A DNA stretch of 61,922 nt from a virus. This document shows positions 58,501 to 61,922 of this stretch, piece by piece. Both the position numbers and the translations under genes were made by a program. The notes under the pieces are model-generated. The model worked only from the letters and a program-made list of their open reading frames with translations, did no database searches and was not told the DNA's origin. Location of the stretch: positions 1 to 61,922 of IMG/VR virus record IMGVR_UViG_3300042356_001388. One strand, given 5' to 3'. Each line of letters opens with the position of its first letter. Positions within the stretch are counted from its first letter, which is position 1.

Positions 58501-61500
58501 ACTAGTAGGGTTTTGTCCAGACCATCCAATTAACGTATTATCATAATTTGTCTGAGATAGATTTGAATAACTTAAAAATTGATTTAAACTACCATTTGTA
58601 CCTCCTGTAATTACCCATGAACTTAAATTTTGGTTAAATGACGTAGCACTAAAAAACGTGGAAATAAAATCGGTTACTTTTCTAGTGTCCCACCCAGAAA
58701 CATCCCCGTTAAACGAGGTGGCCAAACCAAACATACTATTAAGACTTGTCGCTCCCGACATATTCCAAAAATTCCCAGTAGTTGTCAAATTTTGGTTGAA
58801 TGATGTTGCAGAATAGAACATCTGATTGACCGCACTTGCACCAGTTAACTTTAATGTGTCCCAATTAGTAAGTGGTTGATTGAAGGGTGTTGCCGCAAAC
58901 ATTTGGAACATGGTTGTAACATTACTAGTGTTCCACCCACTAATGGAAGGACTACCTGCGTTATTAAATGAGTTTGCAAAATTAAACATCACTTGCATAT
59001 TTGTTACGCCCGATACGTTCCAATTACCAACGTTTTGGTTAAACAAAAATGCATTATTAAACATGGAGGCCATGTTAGTCACTTTAGCAGTATCCCAAGT
59101 TGAGATGTTTTGGTTAAATGATTGGGCAACAATAAACATATTGTTCATCAAAGTAACATTACTTGTATTCCAACCTGTAAGTGGTAAATTACTTAGACCT
59201 GCGGCCTCACCATTATTAAAGTTAGTCGCACTTGCAAACATAAATTGCATATCAGTAACTGCCGATGTTACCCAATTTGTTCCATTCGTACCAACATACT
59301 GATTAAATTGTTGTGCGGTATTGAACATTGACCTCATGGTGGTCACTTTTGTCGTGTTCCAACCGCTTAATGGTAAACTTTCATTATTAAATGTTGTTGC
59401 AGACCAAAACATTGACCTCATTGTTGTTACATTTGACGTATTCCAATTACCAATATATTTGTTAAAGGCAGAATTACCGAACATAAATGACATGTCGGTA
59501 ACATTACTTGTACTCCAACCACTTAATGGTTGTCCTAAGTTGGTATACCCAGTCGCACCACTAAATGTACCTATCATGTCGGTAACGCCTGAGACATTCC
59601 AAATATTACCATTTGTTGCAACTGATTGATTAAACAATGTTGCACCATTAAACATGTTAGCTAAACTTGTTATCTTTCTAGTATCCCAATTCGATACGTC
59701 TTGGTTAAATGAAGACGCATTTTGGAACATCGAAACCATTCCTAAACCTGTGACGTTTGATACGTTCCAACCTGTTAAAGGAAATGTACTTGTACCCGCA
59801 GTACCACTATTGTTGAAGGCTGAAGCTCCTGAGAACATTCCTCTCATATCCGTAACACCTGAGACATTCCACTTATCACCATTTGTCCCGACATACCCAT
59901 TAAACGCAACCGCATTACTAAACATGTTACCCATGTTTGTAACCTTTGCAGTATTCCAATTTGATATATCTTGATTAAATGCGGTTGCGGATTGGAACAT
60001 ACTATTCATCAAGGTTACGTTACCAGTATTCCAAGAACCAATATTTTGGTTAAATGAACTGGCAAACCCAAACATAAGAGACATATTTGTAACACCACTC
60101 GTATTCCAGCTTGAGATGTTTTGGTTAAATGAGCTCGCAACATAAAACATGGCAAACATGTTTGTGACACTCGAAACATTCCAAGAACTTAAATCTTGGT
60201 TGAATGAGGTACATCTATTAAACATTTCAGACATGTTTTGAACACTTGATACATTCCAGCTTCCAATTGGTTGATTAAATGGTTGGGCTATACCATCAGT
60301 ATTTCCAAACATACTACTCATATTGGTAACATTACTAACGTTCCACCCACTTATGGACGGGCTACTAGCGTTGTTAAAAGCATGTGTGTCTCGGAATAAT
60401 CCACTCATGTTAGTGACACCTGAAACATTCCAAGAACCAACGTCTTGATTGAATAATCTAGCATCGTCTAACATTCTTGTTAAATCCGACTTGTTTCTCA
60501 TATCCCAACTTCCAATCGGTTGGTTAAACGCCCTAGCGCTATTGAACATTAGGGATATAAGTGTAACATTACTAACATTCCATCCACTAATTGATGGACT
60601 TCCTCCGTTGTTGAAAGATAATGCAGAACTAAACATTTGTCTCATATCCGTCACAGCAGAAACATTCCAAGCACCAATATTTTGATTAAATGGTTGTTGA
60701 GCAGTTCCTTGGGTAGAGAACATGCCAAACATGTTTGTTACGTTTGACACGTTCCAATTTCCAATAGGTTGATTGAAAATTTTAGAACCCCTAAACATCT
60801 CAATCATGTTAGTAACATTACTAACATTCCATCCACTAATAGAAGGACTACCTCCATTGTTAAATCCAGTTCCAGCTATATTACTTTGGTGTCGGAACAT
60901 CTGTTGCATGTTTGTGACATTACCAACATCCCACGCTCCAATATCTTGGTTAAAGTTACCATATTGGAACATTGACTCCATGTTAGTTACGTTACTAACA
61001 TTCCATCCACTAATGGAGGGGCTACCTCCGTTATTAAATTGGGAGGTACTACCAAACATGTATGCCATATCTGTAACACCTGAAACATTCCAAGAACCAA
61101 TATTGTCATTAAATGTCGTCGCACCATTAAACATGAAAGACATATTAGTCACACTACTAGTATCCCAACCACTGACACCACTTATAGTTGTGATACCACA
61201 ACTTCTGAACATACTTGTGGTTGCAGTTATACCTACCAAATCAGGAGTATCCGTAACTCCAGTTAATACTAAGTTACTACAACCAAAAAACATTGTGGCA
61301 TTTGAGTTGTTAAGTCCACGTAATGGTCCCCATTTTAGTATTTCCCGTATTTCTAATCTTGACCCTGTATTATTAAATCTAAACCCTGTTACATCACCAC
61401 TGATTGTGATTGTATATGAACTTGCAACAGAATATACGTGAGAGCGATTGGCGTAAGTATTGGCAGAGACAAGACCATCACCCCAATCAATAGTACCCGA

Positions 61501-61581
61501 GTAGGTACCTGTTGATTCATAAGGTAATGTTATCGTCTGAGAAGACCCAGTAGTTTGCCACCTACTTATAAATTCCGACAC
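52519..61581 (-). CDS. Giant fibre protein (3020 aa): BspA-like DUF285 domain plus Cys/PT repeats
   Basis: The N-terminus has a small WGDG (PKD-like) domain ([17 protein letters not shown]). Residues ~110-1045 are BspA-like DUF285 repeats with the unit [12 protein letters not shown] pure Pro-Thr linker follows (~1065-1140), then Cys-rich beta domains, a propeller-like region (~1340-1565, [32 protein letters not shown]) and ~12 alternating FEYVC / YFYC repeats joined by PT linkers. It ends with PT linkers and a Cys domain. The DUF285 repeats are leucine-rich-like adhesion modules known from surface proteins, so this is a likely host-binding fibre. The start codon is GTG; a one-base slip would join it to an ATG seven bases upstream. 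Confidence 0.8.
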   Translation of the reverse strand: MSEFISRWQTTGSSQTITLPYESTGTYSGTIDWGDGLVSANTYANRSHVYSVASSYTITISGDVTGFRFNNTGSRLEIREILKWGPLRGLNNSNATMFFGCSNLVLTGVTDTPDLVGITATTSMFRSCGITTISGVSGWDTSSVTNMSFMFNGATTFNDNIGSWNVSGVTDMAYMFGSTSQFNNGGSPSISGWNVSNVTNMESMFQYGNFNQDIGAWDVGNVTNMQQMFRHQSNIAGTGFNNGGSPSISGWNVSNVTNMIEMFRGSKIFNQPIGNWNVSNVTNMFGMFSTQGTAQQPFNQNIGAWNVSAVTDMRQMFSSALSFNNGGSPSISGWNVSNVTLISLMFNSARAFNQPIGSWDMRNKSDLTRMLDDARLFNQDVGSWNVSGVTNMSGLFRDTHAFNNASSPSISGWNVSNVTNMSSMFGNTDGIAQPFNQPIGSWNVSSVQNMSEMFNRCTSFNQDLSSWNVSSVTNMFAMFYVASSFNQNISSWNTSGVTNMSLMFGFASSFNQNIGSWNTGNVTLMNSMFQSATAFNQDISNWNTAKVTNMGNMFSNAVAFNGYVGTNGDKWNVSGVTDMRGMFSGASAFNNSGTAGTSTFPLTGWNVSNVTGLGMVSMFQNASSFNQDVSNWDTRKITSLANMFNGATLFNQSVATNGNIWNVSGVTDMIGTFSGATGYTNLGQPLSGWSTSNVTDMSFMFGNSAFNKYIGNWNTSNVTTMRSMFWSATTFNNESLPLSGWNTTKVTTMRSMFNTAQQFNQYVGTNGTNWVTSAVTDMQFMFASATNFNNGEAAGLSNLPLTGWNTSNVTLMNNMFIVAQSFNQNISTWDTAKVTNMASMFNNAFLFNQNVGNWNVSGVTNMQVMFNFANSFNNAGSPSISGWNTSNVTTMFQMFAATPFNQPLTNWDTLKLTGASAVNQMFYSATSFNQNLTTTGNFWNMSGATSLNSMFGLATSFNGDVSGWDTRKVTDFISTFFSATSFNQNLSSWVITGGTNGSLNQFLSYSNLSQTNYDNTLIGWSGQNPTSKTIGVIGLVYSPSPCPGGDARTYLDVPRGWTFVGDIAGCCGTCTPTPTPTITITPSITPTITVTPSITPTVTPTITVTPTITVTPSITPTITLTITPSVTVSPSSPVTECRCITFVNNSAGPGFTPYTYYDCSGNLIGAAATPGEIFSVCGSNPVVSSVELLYSIGQPCFGGECVPGDGCLCTTIIISEVDLNNSDTDAVYVSYFNCHDGLVESSAITVAGEYYICNNAVSTFNLYGIGLLLDYTNEGIPYNNKENPNFFYSEYSISVSSCLLDEDCDPCFNELSIDFEYVCQELFPTPTPSPSASPIIEANCTVFFNEGTDVYTYDLLTNTSTLLTVPGAGPSYIGDIANTTTKLWLMNSNSVMEWDITLSPFSATYNRTITFPNFYGPGLFAINNTTLLAVDSTTTPNTVVTLDITTTTAVQTALFTMLPGRSVAGDILKTNNNKILITNYGVGSNAYITQYDISGSVEFDKNITSSSQSPYGMFVKNGQIYIMDFFGGVFLIQTSSPYNLTLVASSGHYPYGASQDPGCANISFQPNVTPTPTPTPSITPTNTLPPNLAVSSYFYCDLITPTPTVTISQTPFQTQTPTLTPGLSPSVTPTNTLTPFFTQTPSVTPDCINISFEYVCEFLTPTPTPTVTITPFLTPSVTPTNTVPPNINGSFYFYCDLITPTPTVSVTQTPLQTQTSTPTPGLSPSVTPTNTLTPFFTQTPSQTPNCITISFEYVCENLTPTPTPTVTLTPFITQSVTPTNTLPPNLGVSSYFYCNLATPTVTPSLSISVTPTITPSVTANACFCYDVIVTQHDIDSASGNTNPVANGRVTVIYYDCDEIPRPFSVTSAGIYTICNKASETFDNLGIEVFITYTQNNEGYNNLDDPQLFTSQYITEYSSCTQDGDCVPITQTPTPTATLTPGLSLTPTVTPTLTPFFTPSPSPDCSGVAISFEYVCEFLTPTPTPTQTLTPFLTPSVTPTQSIPVNLGVSSYFYCDLVSPTPTVSVTETPFQTQTPTLTPGLSPSVTPTNTLTPFFTQTPSQTSDCINISFEYVCEFLTPTPTPTQTLTPFLTPSVTPTQSLPVNLGVSSYFYCDLVTLTPTVSVTETPFQTPTPTLTPGLSPSVTPTNTLTPFFTQTPSQTPDCINISFEYVCEFLTPTPTTTVTLTPFLTPSVTPTNTLPPNLAVSVYMYCELVTPTQTPTQTVTPSITPSITPTISVTPTIPDDCIVIDFEFICEFLTPTPTPTQTLTPFLTPSITPTNTLPPNLAVSSYFYCDLVSPTPTVSVTETPFQTPTPTLTPGLSPSVTPTNTLTPFFTQTPSQTPDCINISFEYVCSDLTPTPTATVTVTPFLTPSPTPTVTVAPFLAVSSYFYCVNVTLTPTVTPFLTQTPTLTPFATPSVTPNCIVINFEYVCSNLTPTPTPTQTLTPFLTPSITPTNTLPPNLGVSSYFYCINVTLTPTLTPFLTPTPTLTPFATPSVTPDCINIVFEYVCDNLTPTPTPTQTLTPFLTQTPTPTTTLAPNLGVSSYFYCDLVTPTVTPTPTQTLPDIYWFSGCCEINNITFGLYNLPVSVIVGEVYYVEIEGVFSGCSTVITTGTGGIYGNSILVNYTNCVECITNNPCIPIPSVTPTPTVTQTPNCITISFEYVCENLTPTPTPTQTLTPFLTQTPTPTTTLAPNLGVSSYFYCDLVTPTPTLTPFFTLTPTPTPTVTLTSFLTPTPTLTQFFTPTPTITPSVTPDCITINFEYVCSNLTPTPTPTQTLTPFLTPSITPTETLPPYLNVSVYLYCELVTPTPTPNIMTPTPTQTATVTPTLTPGLTGCGVHQYCVHLGNPDYDGTYVNSGYYNGHSYYLNSGTNSVIYYNNTTWCVSDTLGGTCILYGSVPPTSPCPSFSNTVFSVGACPTPTPTPTPSVTPTLTPTVSPTATLTPTPAVTTSPTTTPTVTPTGTNACIGVQAYSIVEDVPNPSPTPTVTPTSTVGKVSFNGEGVFVVLNDTFVCN
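53100..56880 (-). repeat. Alternating FEYVC / YFYC repeat region with PT linkers
   Basis: About 12 copies of a unit made of a strand ending in Cys (ISFEYVC), a PT linker, a second strand (VSSYFYC) and another PT linker. Unit length is about 90-130 residues or 45-60 between strands. The copies are nearly identical at the DNA level, which favours recombination and copy-number change. Confidence 0.8.
58170..58385 (-). repeat. Pro-Thr/Ile repeat linker
   Basis: A run of PT(I/V)T units ([20 protein letters not shown]) made of short near-perfect DNA repeats (roughly 20 to 40 bases), between the DUF285 domain and the Cys-rich domains. Confidence 0.75.
58440..61250 (-). repeat. BspA/DUF285 repeat region
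   Basis: Roughly 35 units of ~25-36 residues with WNVSxVTNM(x)nMF and FNQ(D/N)(I/V)(G/S)(S/N)W signatures. The units differ, so it is an old expansion rather than a fresh one. Antisense ORFs in this span are shadows. Confidence 0.85.
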
Positions 61582-61616
61582 CCGCCATTAAAAATTTAAC
61601 CCCGTTTATTTATTTG

Positions 61617-61623
61617 ATAAATA
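61617..61623 (-). promoter_or_regulatory. Possible class B motif TATTTAT (distant)
   Basis: TATTTAT on the minus strand, 35 bases before the giant fibre start and after the preceding gene stop. Weak because of the spacing. Confidence 0.3.
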
Positions 61624-61632
61624 ATCAAATAT

Positions 61633-61922
61633 TCATTTTTTGGCGAACTCTTTGATGATTTTTACATACTCAATGGTTGCCGAATTCTCATCAACATAGT
61701 TGAAGTAATTCTCATCTTCCCTAACTCTGTCAATAGGATTCATATTTATAAATTCCCCCTTATAAAATTTTTCGTGTTTCATAGAATCCAAAACCCCCGC
61801 CATGTGAAGAATTGGATATTCGTTATAAGTTTTAATATCTGAAGTCGCCCAAGAAAAACCTAATTCATCAATAATTTTTGTTTCCTTACAATCTCTCCAA
61901 ATATTCCAAAGTAATGCCCACA
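61633..61922 (-). CDS. Hypothetical protein, C-terminal ~96 residues (partial)
   Basis: The 5' end lies beyond the window. The visible part reads WALLWNIWRDCKETKIIDEL, then ATSDIKTYNEYPILHMAGVL and ends EYVKIIKEFAKK. Family not recognised; the HMAG region recalls glycosyltransferase-like or sugar-related proteins only faintly. Confidence 0.5.
   Translation of the reverse strand, partial: WALLWNIWRDCKETKIIDELGFSWATSDIKTYNEYPILHMAGVLDSMKHEKFYKGEFINMNPIDRVREDENYFNYVDENSATIEYVKIIKEFAKK

Noticed and set aside
58880-61441. Several long plus-strand ORFs opposite the DUF285 repeats
   Set aside because: They arise from the regular repeat composition of the antisense strand (repeated VTLLTFHPL-like strings) and have no start context; shadow frames.
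52519-61581. Diversity-generating retroelement near the fibre gene
   Set aside because: No reverse transcriptase and no template repeat were seen in the window, and repeats are not A-biased variants of a single C-terminal segment.
1-61922. tRNA genes
   Set aside because: No cloverleaf-like sequence with a T-arm signature was noticed by eye. A tRNAscan run would be decisive.

Overview
The window is a dense, AT-rich stretch that reads as part of a large tailed-phage genome with T4-like replication and recombination genes, infecting a Bacteroidota host, probably a flavobacterium. Phage origin is indicated by a gp46/gp47 recombination nuclease pair, an Rnl1-type RNA ligase, a Toprim primase, a RuvC-like nuclease, a PD-(D/E)XK nuclease, a DUF932 protein, a DUF3310 protein, small overlapping ORFs, and tail and fibre proteins. 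The Bacteroidota host is indicated by promoters of the form TTTG-N19/20-TAnnTTTG, the absence of Shine-Dalgarno sequences, and a short sigma factor of the Bacteroidota RpoD type. Nearly all genes lie on the minus strand. Only five are on the plus strand (8907-9059, 9122-10444, 10486-11247, 30427-30576, 31501-32142).

Layout, by coordinate. 1-8.8 kb: HAD-type RNA-repair protein (partial), HNH nuclease, DnaK, UVR-motif protein, acyl-CoA thioesterase, DUF3310 protein, a complete type II glutamine synthetase, and two unknown acidic proteins. 8.9-11.8 kb: plus-strand island of unknown, possibly virion, proteins. 11.8-15.6 kb: glutaredoxin, thioredoxin, a PcfJ-like protein and small genes. 15.6-20.4 kb: a six-gene operon bounded by its own promoter motif and terminators. 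It encodes two paralogous histidine kinases, a secreted coiled-coil protein, a receiver-only response regulator and two membrane proteins. 20.4-27.5 kb: short early-type genes (P-loop kinase, phosphoesterase, RNA ligase, papain-like protein, DUF932) with host-type promoters. 27.5-33.8 kb: LRR-like protein, Dam methylase, DnaJ, histone H1-like protein. 33.8-38.7 kb: Lys/Glu-rich virion-assembly candidates, an amidase-fold protein, membrane proteins. 38.7-47 kb: sigma factor, gp46, gp47, PD-(D/E)XK nuclease, primase, RuvC-like nuclease. 47-61.6 kb: tail or fibre proteins rich in Thr and Pro-Thr, ending in a 3020-residue protein with a BspA/DUF285 repeat domain and a long Cys/PT repeat region.

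How it may work together. Replication, recombination and nucleotide-handling genes sit behind host-like promoters. Virion-type genes and the two-component operon tend to have a different motif, TATTTAT, close to the start codon and without a -33 box. This suggests host-type (early) and phage-specific (late) transcription classes, and the phage encodes its own sigma factor. In many genes of both classes the motif ends only 3-5 bases before ATG, so many transcripts may be leaderless. The chaperones (DnaK, DnaJ), redox proteins, glutamine synthetase and thioesterase look like auxiliary host-takeover functions. The most unusual element is the phage-borne two-component signalling operon ending in holin-like membrane proteins. 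All functional statements come from reading motifs by eye; no database search was run.
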